Positions 56,305-64,000 of a stretch of 64,000 bases of DNA are shown piece by piece (the first letter of the stretch is position 1; each line of letters starts with the position of its first letter). The stretch covers positions 2,604,001 to 2,668,000 of the forward strand of contig NZ_CP067394.1 of NCBI RefSeq assembly GCF_004210215.2. The letters are read 5' to 3'. The position numbers were made by a program, and so were the translations under genes. This DNA is from Cryobacterium sp. SO1. Lineage in GTDB: Bacteria; Actinomycetota; Actinomycetes; Actinomycetales; Microbacteriaceae. The notes beneath the pieces were generated by a model. The model made no database searches, was not told the DNA's origin, and saw only the letters and a program-made list of their open reading frames with translations.

Positions 56305-57009
56305 CTACGCGGACGGGTATCCGATGATCCCGGCGTCCCCGGGGTCGCTCTCCTGTTCACTGCTGCGGATCTCATCCTGCAGGTCGCGAAGGGCCGTGCG
56401 CAGCGCCCGCTCGGAGTCCAACCCCTGGGCCTTGGCCGCCGACACGATGGCCAGCAGGATCGGGCCGAGCTCGTCCTCGCTGTCGATCGGCAGCAGGGCG
56501 GGCGGGTCCGTTTCGAGCAGGCCGATCTTCTGGGCCCGGCCGATCACCTTGTCGGCCAGGGCCAGGGCCGGCATGCCCTGCGGGATACCGTCGAGCACGC
56601 TGGTGCGGTGCGGCTTCTCGGCCGCCTTCACGTCGTCCCAGCCGGCCACGACGGTCTCGAGGCTCTGCCGGCCCGCGTCGCCGAAGACATGCGGATGCCG
56701 GCCGACCATCTTCCGGGTCATCCGCGCCGCCACATCCTGGATGTCGAACCCCTCACCGGCCGTCTCGGCCGCGATCGACGCGTGGAAGACCACCTGGTAG
56801 AGCACGTCGCCGAGTTCCTCGAGCAGGTCGTCGCTGCTGCCGCTCTCGATGGCCTCGATCAGCTCGTGGGTCTCCTCGGTGAGGTACTGCACGAGCGACT
56901 CGTGGGTCTGCTCCGCGTCCCACGGGCAGCCGCCGGGCGCACGTAGCCGGGCGACCGTGGCCACGAGCTGGTCGAAAGCGGATGGGGTGGGCGGGGAGTA
57001 TTCGGTCAC
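56305..57009 (-). CDS. mazG: MazG family nucleotide pyrophosphohydrolase
   Basis: 234 aa. MazG hydrolyses nucleoside triphosphates, including mutagenic ones, to monophosphates. Conserved motif CPWDAEQTHESLVQYLTEET with E-E-x-x-E region HELIEAIESGSSDDLLEELGDVLYQVVFH binds Mg (quoted parts: CPWDAEQTHESL, EELGDVLYQVVFH). GTG start 57009. The second half (about 130-234) is less conserved. Independent of any MazEF toxin pair here. Confidence 0.9.
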   Translation of the reverse strand: MTEYSPPTPSAFDQLVATVARLRAPGGCPWDAEQTHESLVQYLTEETHELIEAIESGSSDDLLEELGDVLYQVVFHASIAAETAGEGFDIQDVAARMTRKMVGRHPHVFGDAGRQSLETVVAGWDDVKAAEKPHRTSVLDGIPQGMPALALADKVIGRAQKIGLLETDPPALLPIDSEDELGPILLAIVSAAKAQGLDSERALRTALRDLQDEIRSSEQESDPGDAGIIGYPSA

Positions 57010-57130
57010 ACTCCATCGTAGGTGGCCTGGCTAGACTGGTCACAGGTGTGCCGGGAAGTCTGGTCGGCGGGCGAAGTGATTCGCTCTGACTCACGACAGA
57101 CCCGTTTTCGGCGGGTGGACAGGACCACGC

Positions 57131-58339
57131 ATGACCTTCATTCGCTCCGAGCGTTACGCCGCCGGATTCCTCCTCTTAGCCGGAGTCCTCGGCCTCCTCG
57201 CCGCGAACGTCGCGTTCGGGCCCGCCCTGATCGTGGCCGCCGACGAACACCTGCCCACCGGGATCTTCGGGCTCGACCTGTCCGCCAAGCACTGGATCAG
57301 CGACGGGCTGTTGGCGGTCTTCTTCTTCCTCATCGCCATCGAACTCAAGCGTGAGCTCGTGATCGGCGACCTGAACAGCATCGGCAAGGCCGCGCTGCCT
57401 GCCCTCGCCGCGCTCGGCGGGGTGGTGGTGCCGGCCGGAATCTACCTGCTGCTCACCCAGGGGTCGGGGCTCGCCGCCGGCTGGCCGGTGCCGACGGCCA
57501 CCGACATCGCCTTCGCCCTGGGTGTGCTGGCGGTGTTCGGCCGCGGCATCCCCACCCGGGTGCGGGTGTTCCTGCTGGCGCTGGCCGTGCTCGACGACCT
57601 CGTGGCGATCCTGATCATCGCGTTCTTCTTCACCCAGGACCCGCAGCTGCAGTACATCGGCTTCGCCGCCATCGCCGCGACGCTCTTCGGCGTGACCAGC
57701 CGGCTGCTCAAGCCCCGCTCGGCCTGGGTGTTGGGCCGGAAGCCGGTCTGGCCGATCGTGGCCGCCCTGACCGTGCTGGGCCTGGCGACCTGGTACTTCA
57801 CCTACCTGTCCGGCGTGCACGCCACGATCGCCGGCGTCATCCTGGGCCTGGTGATGGCCCGGGTCCCCGGCGGCCGCGCCCACCACGTGCTCGAGCCGTA
57901 CTCCAACGCCGTGATCCTGCCCTTGTTCGCCTTCTCGGCGGCCCTGGTCGCCATCCCCCAGGTGAGCCTGGCCGAGCTCAGCCCGGCGTTCTGGGGCATC
58001 CTGGTGGCCCTGCCGGTGGGCAAGCTGATCGGCATCACCGTGGCCGGCAGCCTCGGCAGCCTGATCTCCCGGCGGCCGAACGGGTCCAAATCCGGGCTCA
58101 AGTTCGCCGACATCGTCATGGTCGCCTGCCTGGGCGGTATCGGCTTCACGGTGTCGTTGCTGATGGGCGCTCTCGCCTTCGCCGGCAGTGTCGAGGTGGT
58201 CGACGAGGCCACCCTCGCCGTGTTGCTCGGCTCAGGATTCGCCATTCTGGTGTCGGCCGTCGTGGTCAGTGTGCGGGCACGGCAGTATCGACGGGCCGCG
58301 GAAACACCGCGTCCAGCAGCGAGCCCGTCCACACGATAA
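57131..58339 (+). CDS. nhaA: Na+/H+ antiporter NhaA
   Basis: 402 aa, about twelve membrane segments. Conserved transport residues seen: VPTATDIAFALGVLAVFG (Asp of the trans-membrane assembly) and LAVLDDLVAILIIAFFF (the Asp pair that binds Na+/H+). The region HYLSGVHATIAGVILGL is typical (as TYLSGVHATIAGVI). Acts in pH and sodium homeostasis. Its 3' end overlaps the mfd stop on the other strand by 74 bases. Confidence 0.95.
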   Translation: MTFIRSERYAAGFLLLAGVLGLLAANVAFGPALIVAADEHLPTGIFGLDLSAKHWISDGLLAVFFFLIAIELKRELVIGDLNSIGKAALPALAALGGVVVPAGIYLLLTQGSGLAAGWPVPTATDIAFALGVLAVFGRGIPTRVRVFLLALAVLDDLVAILIIAFFFTQDPQLQYIGFAAIAATLFGVTSRLLKPRSAWVLGRKPVWPIVAALTVLGLATWYFTYLSGVHATIAGVILGLVMARVPGGRAHHVLEPYSNAVILPLFAFSAALVAIPQVSLAELSPAFWGILVALPVGKLIGITVAGSLGSLISRRPNGSKSGLKFADIVMVACLGGIGFTVSLLMGALAFAGSVEVVDEATLAVLLGSGFAILVSAVVVSVRARQYRRAAETPRPAASPSTR

Positions 58340-61300
58340 GCCCGGCGTCGGCCAGCGGCTCGCCGTTCAGGCGCGGCAGCGGCACGATCATCGACCCGGC
58401 CGCGGCCGAGTACTTCGCGCCCGGGTACATCCGTTGCACCCGCACCTGCATCGAGTCGGCCAGGTCGACCGGGGCCACCCGCAGGTTGGAGCCCATCGCG
58501 ACGACCTCGCCGAGACCGGCCTGCTGGGCGTGCCGGCGCAGCCTGGACACGGCGATGAGGTTGGTGACGGCCTCGGGCGGTTCGCCGTAGCGGTCGGTGA
58601 GCTCCTCGAGCACCAGGCCGATCTGATCGTCGGCGGCCGCCAGTGAGCTGGCGCCGGAGAGCTTCTGGTACGCCTCCAGGCGCAGCCGCTCGCTGTCGAC
58701 GTACTCCTCGGGGATGTGCGCGTCCACGGGCAGCTCGAGCCGCAGCTCGGTCTGGCCCTCGGCGACGTCGCCGCGGAAGGTCGCCACGGCCTCGCCGATC
58801 ATGCGCAGGTACAGGTCGAAACCCACCCCGGCGATGTGGCCGGCCTGCTCGCCGCCGAGCAGGTTGCCCGCACCGCGAATCTCCAGGTCCTTCAGCGCCA
58901 CCTGCATGCCGGCGCCGAGCTCGTTGTTGGCGGCGATGGTGGCCAGCCGGTCGTGCGCGATCTCGCTGAGCGGCTTGTTCTCGTCGTAGAGGAAGTAGGC
59001 GTAGGCCCGTTCCCTGGCCCGACCGACCCGGCCGCGCAGCTGGTGCAGCTGGCTGAGCCCGTACTTGTCGGCGCGGTCGATGATGATGGTGTTCGCGTTG
59101 GCGATGTCCAGGCCGGTCTCGATGATGGTCGTGGAGACCAGGATGTCGAACTTGTTCTCCCAGAAGTCCACCACCACCTGCTCCAGCTGGGCCTCCGGCA
59201 GCTGCCCGTGCGCCACGGCGACCCTGGCCTCCGGCACCAGTTCGGCCAGCTGCGCGGCCACCCGGTTGATGCTGGAGACCCGGTTGTGCACGAAGAAGAT
59301 CTGCCCCTCGCGCAGCAGTTCCCGGCGGATGGCGGCCGCCACCTGACGGTCGGAGTACGGGCCGACGAAGGTGAGGATCGGGTGCCGATCCTCGGGCGGG
59401 GTGGCCAGGGTGGACATCTCCCGGATGCCGGTGACGGCCATTTCCAGGGTGCGCGGGATGGGTGTGGCGCTCATGGCGAGGATGTCGACGTTGGTCTTGA
59501 GCTTCTTCAGCGCGTCCTTGTGCTCCACGCCGAACCGCTGCTCCTCGTCGATGATGACCAGGCCGAGGTCCTTGAAGATGGTGTTGTCCGAGAGCAGCCG
59601 GTGCGTGCCGATGACCATGTCGACGGTGCCGCCCTGCATGCCGGCCACGGTCTCGCGGGATTCCTTGTCGGTCTGGAACCGGCTGAGGGCGCGCAGGTGG
59701 ATCGGGAAGCCCGCGAAGCGTTCCTGGAAGGTTTCCATGTGCTGGCGCACGAGCAGGGTGGTGGGCACGAGCATGGCCACCTGCTTGCCGTCCTGGATGG
59801 CCTTGAACGCGGCGCGCACGGCGACCTCGGTCTTGCCGAAGCCCACGTCGCCGGAGAGCAGCCGGTCCATCGGGATGGGCCGTTCCATGTCGGCCTTGAC
59901 CTCTTCGATGGTGGTGAGCTGGTCGGGCGTCTCCGCGAACGGGAACGCCTCCTCGAGCTCACGCTGCCAGGGGGTGTCCGGGCCGAACGCGTGGCCCTTG
60001 CTGGCCATCCGTGCGGAGTAGAGCTTGACCAGTTCGACGGCGATGTCGCGCACCGCCCGGCGGGCCTTGGTCTTGGCGGCCGACCAGTCGCTGCCGCCCA
60101 TTTTGGACAGCGCCGGGGCCTCGCCGCCGACATAGCGGGAGACCAGGTCCAGCTGGTCGGTGGGCACGTAGAGCTTGTCGCCGCCGTGGCCGCGCTTGGA
60201 TGCGGCGTATTCGAGCACCAGGTATTCGCGGGTGGTTTTGACCGGGTTGCGGCCCCCGCTGGAGACCTCGCGCTGGGTCAGTTCGAGGAACTTGCCGATG
60301 CCGTGGGTCTGGTGCACGACGTGGTCGCCGGTTTTGAGCTGCAGCGGGTCGACGACGTTCTTCCGCCGGCTGGCCAACTTCTTGATCTGCCGGGCGTCGT
60401 AGCCGACGGTGCGGCCGTAGAACTCGCTCTCGCTCACCAGGGTGAGCTTGGTCTCCGGGATCTCGAAGCCGTGGGCGATGGAGGCCTTGATCAGGTAGGC
60501 GATGCCGGGCTCCGGGTCCGCCGGGAATTCCGCCACGATGCGGGCGGGCAGTTCGGCGCCGGCGAGCACGTCGGCGGCCCGGTCGACCAGGCCGGCGCCC
60601 TGGGCGACGACGGCGACCGTCCAGCCGTCCTTGAGCCGGCTGGAGAGGTGTCCGACGGCGCCTTCGACACTGCCTGCGAAGCTCGGCACGGCGTCGCCCT
60701 CGATGCGGATGGTGAGCAGTTCGTCGATCTCGCGGTGCTCAGGCAGCACCTCGATGTCGGTCGGGGCGGCCTGGAACGAACTGAGCGTCCACCAGACTCG
60801 TTCGGTGGCGGGGGCGCCGGGGGCGGAGTAGCGCACGGCGTCCCGCAGGGTGCCCAGGGTGAGGAAGTCACCGCTGGCCAGGTCGATGGGCGCTTCGGCG
60901 CCGGCGGTGGCGGCGTTCCAGGCTGCGGAGAGGAACTCCCGGTTGGTTTCGGCGAGGCTGATCGCCCGGGAGGCGACCCGTTCGGGCGAGATCACCGCGA
61001 CGGCGGCCTGCCGGGGCAGGTAGTGGGTGACCGGCACGAGCCGGTCCACCAGCGCCGGCGCCAGGCTTTCCATGCCCTCGACCGGGATGCCCTCGGCGAC
61101 CTTGGCGAGGAGGCCGGCGAGGCTGGGGAATTCGTGCTGCATCTCCCGGGCACGCTGCCGCACGGCGGGGCTGAGCAGCAGCTCCCGGCTCGGCGGCAGG
61201 GTCACCGAGTCGATGGGCTCGGGCATCGAGCGCTGGTCGGCGACCGCGAAGGCGCGGATCTGCTCGACCTCGTCGCCGAAGAACTCGATCCGGTACGGGT

Positions 61301-61901
61301 GCGCGGCCATCGGCGGGAACACGTCGAGGATGCCGCCGCGCACGGCGAACTCGCCGCGCCGGGTGACCATGTCGACGCGGGCGTAGGCCACGTTGACCAG
61401 GTCCACCGAGATGGCGGCGAGGTCGTGGCCGCGGCCGCCGGCGCTGAGCTCGAGGGGGTCGTAGTCGGTGAGGTTGTCGGCCACGGGCTGCAGCGCGGCC
61501 CGCACCGAGGCCACCACGATGAGGGGACGGCGGCCGGCCGCATCCGAGTTCTCCCAGTCGCGCATCCGGCGGAGCGCGTAGAGCCGGCGGCCCACGATCT
61601 CGGCACTGGGGCTGAGCCGTTCGTGCGGCAGGGTCTCCCAGGCGGGGAATTCGACGATCTCGGCGTCGTCGGAGAAGCAGCCGAGGTTCTCCCGGAGCGC
61701 TTCGGACTCGCGGCCGGTGGCCGTGATCACGAACAGGGCTCGGCCCTTGTCGAGCCGGGACCGTTGCTCCAGCAGCGCGGCCAGCAGCGGGGCCCGCAGG
61801 CCCTCGGTGAGGGAGAAATCGGCGTCACACGCCGCGAAGGCGAGGGCGTTGTCGAACGTGGAGGCACCAGAAAGCGCCGGAATCAAGCCCTGAAGAATCA
61901 C
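58266..61901 (-). CDS. mfd: Transcription-repair coupling factor
   Basis: 1211 aa, normal length. Moves stalled RNA polymerase off DNA lesions and recruits UvrA. N-terminal UvrB-like part (GRESEALRENLGCFSDDAEI region), RNA polymerase interaction domain (near 470-540: VVHQTHGIGKFLEL), then RecG-like helicase: Walker A LLSGDVGFGKTEVA (about 675-688), IIDEEQRFG (DEEQ box, about 785), MSATPIPRTLEMAV, and C-terminal TRCF domain (about 1010-1130). First gene after pth. Converges with nhaA. Confidence 0.97.
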   Translation of the reverse strand: MILQGLIPALSGASTFDNALAFAACDADFSLTEGLRAPLLAALLEQRSRLDKGRALFVITATGRESEALRENLGCFSDDAEIVEFPAWETLPHERLSPSAEIVGRRLYALRRMRDWENSDAAGRRPLIVVASVRAALQPVADNLTDYDPLELSAGGRGHDLAAISVDLVNVAYARVDMVTRRGEFAVRGGILDVFPPMAAHPYRIEFFGDEVEQIRAFAVADQRSMPEPIDSVTLPPSRELLLSPAVRQRAREMQHEFPSLAGLLAKVAEGIPVEGMESLAPALVDRLVPVTHYLPRQAAVAVISPERVASRAISLAETNREFLSAAWNAATAGAEAPIDLASGDFLTLGTLRDAVRYSAPGAPATERVWWTLSSFQAAPTDIEVLPEHREIDELLTIRIEGDAVPSFAGSVEGAVGHLSSRLKDGWTVAVVAQGAGLVDRAADVLAGAELPARIVAEFPADPEPGIAYLIKASIAHGFEIPETKLTLVSESEFYGRTVGYDARQIKKLASRRKNVVDPLQLKTGDHVVHQTHGIGKFLELTQREVSSGGRNPVKTTREYLVLEYAASKRGHGGDKLYVPTDQLDLVSRYVGGEAPALSKMGGSDWSAAKTKARRAVRDIAVELVKLYSARMASKGHAFGPDTPWQRELEEAFPFAETPDQLTTIEEVKADMERPIPMDRLLSGDVGFGKTEVAVRAAFKAIQDGKQVAMLVPTTLLVRQHMETFQERFAGFPIHLRALSRFQTDKESRETVAGMQGGTVDMVIGTHRLLSDNTIFKDLGLVIIDEEQRFGVEHKDALKKLKTNVDILAMSATPIPRTLEMAVTGIREMSTLATPPEDRHPILTFVGPYSDRQVAAAIRRELLREGQIFFVHNRVSSINRVAAQLAELVPEARVAVAHGQLPEAQLEQVVVDFWENKFDILVSTTIIETGLDIANANTIIIDRADKYGLSQLHQLRGRVGRARERAYAYFLYDENKPLSEIAHDRLATIAANNELGAGMQVALKDLEIRGAGNLLGGEQAGHIAGVGFDLYLRMIGEAVATFRGDVAEGQTELRLELPVDAHIPEEYVDSERLRLEAYQKLSGASSLAAADDQIGLVLEELTDRYGEPPEAVTNLIAVSRLRRHAQQAGLGEVVAMGSNLRVAPVDLADSMQVRVQRMYPGAKYSAAAGSMIVPLPRLNGEPLADAGLIVWTGSLLDAVFPRPVDTAVPAH

Positions 61902-61931
61902 CGCACAAGTCTACGGGTTCCAGGATGATCG

Positions 61932-62519
61932 CTAGGCGGGAGGGGCGTGGAACTTCTGCTGCGCCGCGGTGACGCCGTCTGCGGCGATCATCTCGATGGC
62001 ATCCGCGGCGTCCTCGAGCATGATCGGCAGGGTGCTGCGCTCGATGCTGGAGAAGTCGTGCAGCACGAAGTCGGCGGCGTTCTGGCGGCCGGGCGGCCGG
62101 CCGATGCCCATCCGGATGCGGGTGAATTCGTTGCTGCCCGTAGCGGCGATGATGTCCCGCACCCCGTTGTGGCCGCCGTGGCCGCCGCCCACCTTGATCT
62201 TCAGGGTGTCGAAGGGCAGGTCCAACTCGTCATGCACGACGATCAGCCGGGAGACGTCGAGCGAGTAGAAGCGCAGCAGGCCCGCGACGGGGCCGCCGGA
62301 GAGGTTCATGAAGCTGTTCGGCTTGGCCAGGATCAGCTTGGGGCCGCCGGGCGCGCTGCGACCCTCGGCGACGGAGGCGTTCGCCTTGTGGTTCTTGAAG
62401 TTCGCGCGCATCCGGTCGGCGAGCACTGCCGTGACCATGTGGCCGACGTTGTGGCGGTTGCCGGCGTAGCCGGGCCCGGGGTTACCGAGCCCGACTACGA
62501 GCCAAAGATTCTCGTCCAG
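61932..62519 (-). CDS. pth: Peptidyl-tRNA hydrolase, apparent CTG start
   Basis: 195 aa. Releases peptides from peptidyl-tRNA. The catalytic His and Asn lie in LWLVVGLGNPGPGYAGNRHN (N-terminus), HNVGHM, and the later PNSFMNLSGGPV and DELDLPFDTLKIK are conserved. The first ATG in frame is at 62438, which would remove GNPGPGYA and the catalytic His. Upstream of these there is only CTG at 62519, preceded by AAAGGA, and a TAA in frame at 62531-62529. So the gene most likely starts at CTG. 30 bases separate its stop from mfd. Confidence 0.88.
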   Translation of the reverse strand: MDENLWLVVGLGNPGPGYAGNRHNVGHMVTAVLADRMRANFKNHKANASVAEGRSAPGGPKLILAKPNSFMNLSGGPVAGLLRFYSLDVSRLIVVHDELDLPFDTLKIKVGGGHGGHNGVRDIIAATGSNEFTRIRMGIGRPPGRQNAADFVLHDFSSIERSTLPIMLEDAADAIEMIAADGVTAAQQKFHAPPA

Positions 62520-62566
62520 GGGGTTCCTTTACACAAGTTCCTGTCCGGCGGTGAGGAGGGGAAAGG

Positions 62567-63178
62567 CTACTCGGCGGCGGCTTCCTCGGCGGGAGCCTCG
62601 GCCTCGGTGGTCTCCTCTGCCTCTTCCTCTGCGGGCAGGTGCACGCCGATGACGACCATCTCGGGGTCGGAGACGAGCGACGCGCCGGCGGGGAGCTTGA
62701 TCTCGCTGGCGTGGATGAGGGCGCCGTCTTCCAGTCCCTCGACATCGACGCTGACGCTCTGCGGGATGTTGGTGGCTTCGACCTCAAGGAGCAGGGTCTT
62801 GGCGTCGAGGTCCGCGATGGTGCCGGGGGCGCTCTCACCGGTGATGTGCACGGCGACCTCGACCTGGACCTTTTCACCCTTGCGGATGACGATGAGGTCG
62901 AGGTGCTCGATGATCTGGCGAACCGGGTCCTTCTGCACGTCCTTGACCAGGGTCAGGTGCGTGGTGCCCTCGACGTCGAGCTCGAGCACGGCGTTCGCGC
63001 GACGCAGAAGCAGGCCGATCTCGTGGGCCGGCAGGGCCACGTGCACGGGCTCGGTGCCGTGGCCGTAGATGACGGCGGGGATCTTGCCCAGCACGCGCAG
63101 CTTGCGGGCAGCGCCCTTGCCGAAGCTGTGGCGCGCGTCAGCGGAAATCTTGTTGTTGTTGTTCTTGGCCTCGGCCAT
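62567..63178 (-). CDS. rplY: 50S ribosomal protein L25/general stress protein Ctc
   Basis: 203 aa, the long Ctc type. N-terminal L25 domain (about 8-98: RHSFGKGAARKLRVLGKIPA, VIYGHGTEPVHVALP) that binds 5S rRNA, then the Ctc C-terminal domain (about 100-180) and a Glu/Ala-rich acidic tail. Start ATG 63178 with a GGAGAC site. Stress-inducible in other bacteria. The order rplY-pth-mfd is conserved. Confidence 0.95.
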   Translation of the reverse strand: MAEAKNNNNKISADARHSFGKGAARKLRVLGKIPAVIYGHGTEPVHVALPAHEIGLLLRRANAVLELDVEGTTHLTLVKDVQKDPVRQIIEHLDLIVIRKGEKVQVEVAVHITGESAPGTIADLDAKTLLLEVEATNIPQSVSVDVEGLEDGALIHASEIKLPAGASLVSDPEMVVIGVHLPAEEEAEETTEAEAPAEEAAAE

Positions 63179-63398
63179 GGTGTCTCCTTGCGGGCCTCGT
63201 GTGCCCGTATTGATGTGTGCTGGCGCTGGGCCCGCAGTACGGATGCTGGTTCAACTCGAACGCATGTCAGCGTGAGGAAAGGCCTTGGAGGGACTTTTCG
63301 CCGCGTCGATTACGGATTTCACCGGGCCGGTTTCCCGGGCCCCGCACGAATCCCTCGCCGAAGTTCAACTCACCACTCTAGACGATAAAGTGACGATC

Positions 63399-64000
63399 AT
63401 GGCCAGCCTGCACACCCGAGTGACCGATGACGTCGGCCGGTCCATCGTCGATGGCACGGTTCCGGCGGGCACGATCCTGCTCTCCGATGAGATCGAACGC
63501 CGGCAGGGTGTGAGCCGGTCGGTGATCCGGGAGGCGATCCGGGTGCTGGGGTCGATGGGGCTGGTGGAGTCGGTCAAACGGGTCGGCATCCGGGTTCTGC
63601 CGCCGGAGAGCTGGAACGCGTACGATCCCACCATCATCCGCTGGCGCCTGCTCGGGCCGGGCAAAGGGGAACAGTTGCGGTCACTGACCGAACTCCGAAG
63701 CGCCGTGGAGCCGATGGCCGCGGAGCTGGCCGCCCGGCACTCGGCTCCCGCGGTCTCCGCCGAGCTGGTGGCCGTGGCCGAGCTGATGCGCAGCGCCGGC
63801 GATTCCGGTGACCTGTCCCAGTTCCTGGAGCTCGACATCCGCTTTCACACGCTGGTGCTGCACGGGTCGGGCAACCAGATGTTCGCCAAACTCGGCGAGC
63901 CCATCGCGGCGGTGCTGTCCGGCCGCACCGACCTGGGCCTGATGCCCGACCGCCCGCACGAGAACACGTTGCAGTTGCACGCCGACGTCGCCGATGCCAT
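63399..64000 (+). CDS. GntR/FadR family transcriptional regulator, N-terminal part
   Basis: At least 200 aa, running off the window end. ATG 63399; an in-frame GTG at 63390 is possible. N-terminal winged helix (RVTDDVGRSIVDGTVPAGTILLSDEIERR with GVSRSVIREAIRVLGSMGLV; quoted parts: GTVPAGTILLSDEIERRQGV and SRSVIREAIRVLGSMGLVES), then an FCD domain with LDIRFHTLVLHGSGN (metal-binding Asp and His). FCD regulators usually control sugar acid or organic acid catabolism; target unknown. Divergent from rplY. Confidence 0.9.
   Translation, partial: MASLHTRVTDDVGRSIVDGTVPAGTILLSDEIERRQGVSRSVIREAIRVLGSMGLVESVKRVGIRVLPPESWNAYDPTIIRWRLLGPGKGEQLRSLTELRSAVEPMAAELAARHSAPAVSAELVAVAELMRSAGDSGDLSQFLELDIRFHTLVLHGSGNQMFAKLGEPIAAVLSGRTDLGLMPDRPHENTLQLHADVADA

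Noticed and set aside
58716..61928. A 1070-codon plus-strand frame opposite mfd
   Set aside because: Antisense of mfd; no recognisable domain, and mfd shows all expected motifs.

Overview
The window is high-GC chromosomal DNA from an actinobacterium. The mycothiol genes, the prfB-ftsE-ftsX-smpB-ssrA order, the DUF222/HNH gene, the DUF6264/DUF4245/DUF4307 proteins, frequent GTG starts and 4-nt gene overlaps together point to the family Microbacteriaceae. A Cryobacterium-like genus is my best guess, by inference only. Most of it is core housekeeping sequence. No phage, plasmid, CRISPR array or rRNA operon was seen.

Layout. 1-6.4 kb: tail of a histidinol-phosphatase/IMPase gene, a septum-formation-type lipoprotein, an SGNH-like/GAF protein, mshA-mshB (first two steps of mycothiol synthesis), a GCS2-type carboxylate-amine ligase and a class II glutamine amidotransferase. 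6.4-13.1 kb: the trans-translation and cell-division block ssrA (tmRNA), smpB, ftsX, ftsE, prfB, interrupted between ssrA and smpB by a 13E12-type HNH gene and about 250 bp of GGGCT/GCTGA tandem repeat. 13.1-25.1 kb: MFS transporter, F420-type oxidoreductase, pentapeptide-like protein, glpX, fba, ispH, xseA-xseB, DUF4245, a frameshifted beta-carbonic anhydrase, fumC and a PIN-PhoH gene. 25.3-31.6 kb: class V aminotransferase, uppS, hemolysin III, mca (mycothiol amidase), DUF4307, greA and ilvA. 31.6-41.5 kb: AI-2E-type permease, a four-gene ABC importer, a YcaQ-like glycosylase, htpX-lemA and an ABC-2 exporter.

41.5-48.7 kb is the most unusual part. A tightly overlapping operon encodes a TetR regulator, a PLP D-amino-acid enzyme, a lactone/alditol oxidase (frameshifted) and a family 1 glycosidase in which both catalytic glutamates are replaced. 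A 776-aa Ig-like/polytopic membrane protein is divergent from it. 48.7-64 kb: a tRNA with anticodon UAA but class I shape, NDH-2, then eno-ftsB-DUF501-S8 protease, hisS, ferritin, mazG, nhaA, mfd, pth, rplY and the start of a GntR/FadR regulator.

Two genes (carbonic anhydrase and oxidase) carry one-base deletions in C/G homopolymers. Either these are real pseudogenes or the assembly has homopolymer errors. Two genes (pth and one ABC permease) have no ATG/GTG/TTG in the right place and appear to start at CTG. Several palindromic intergenic elements recur between genes.
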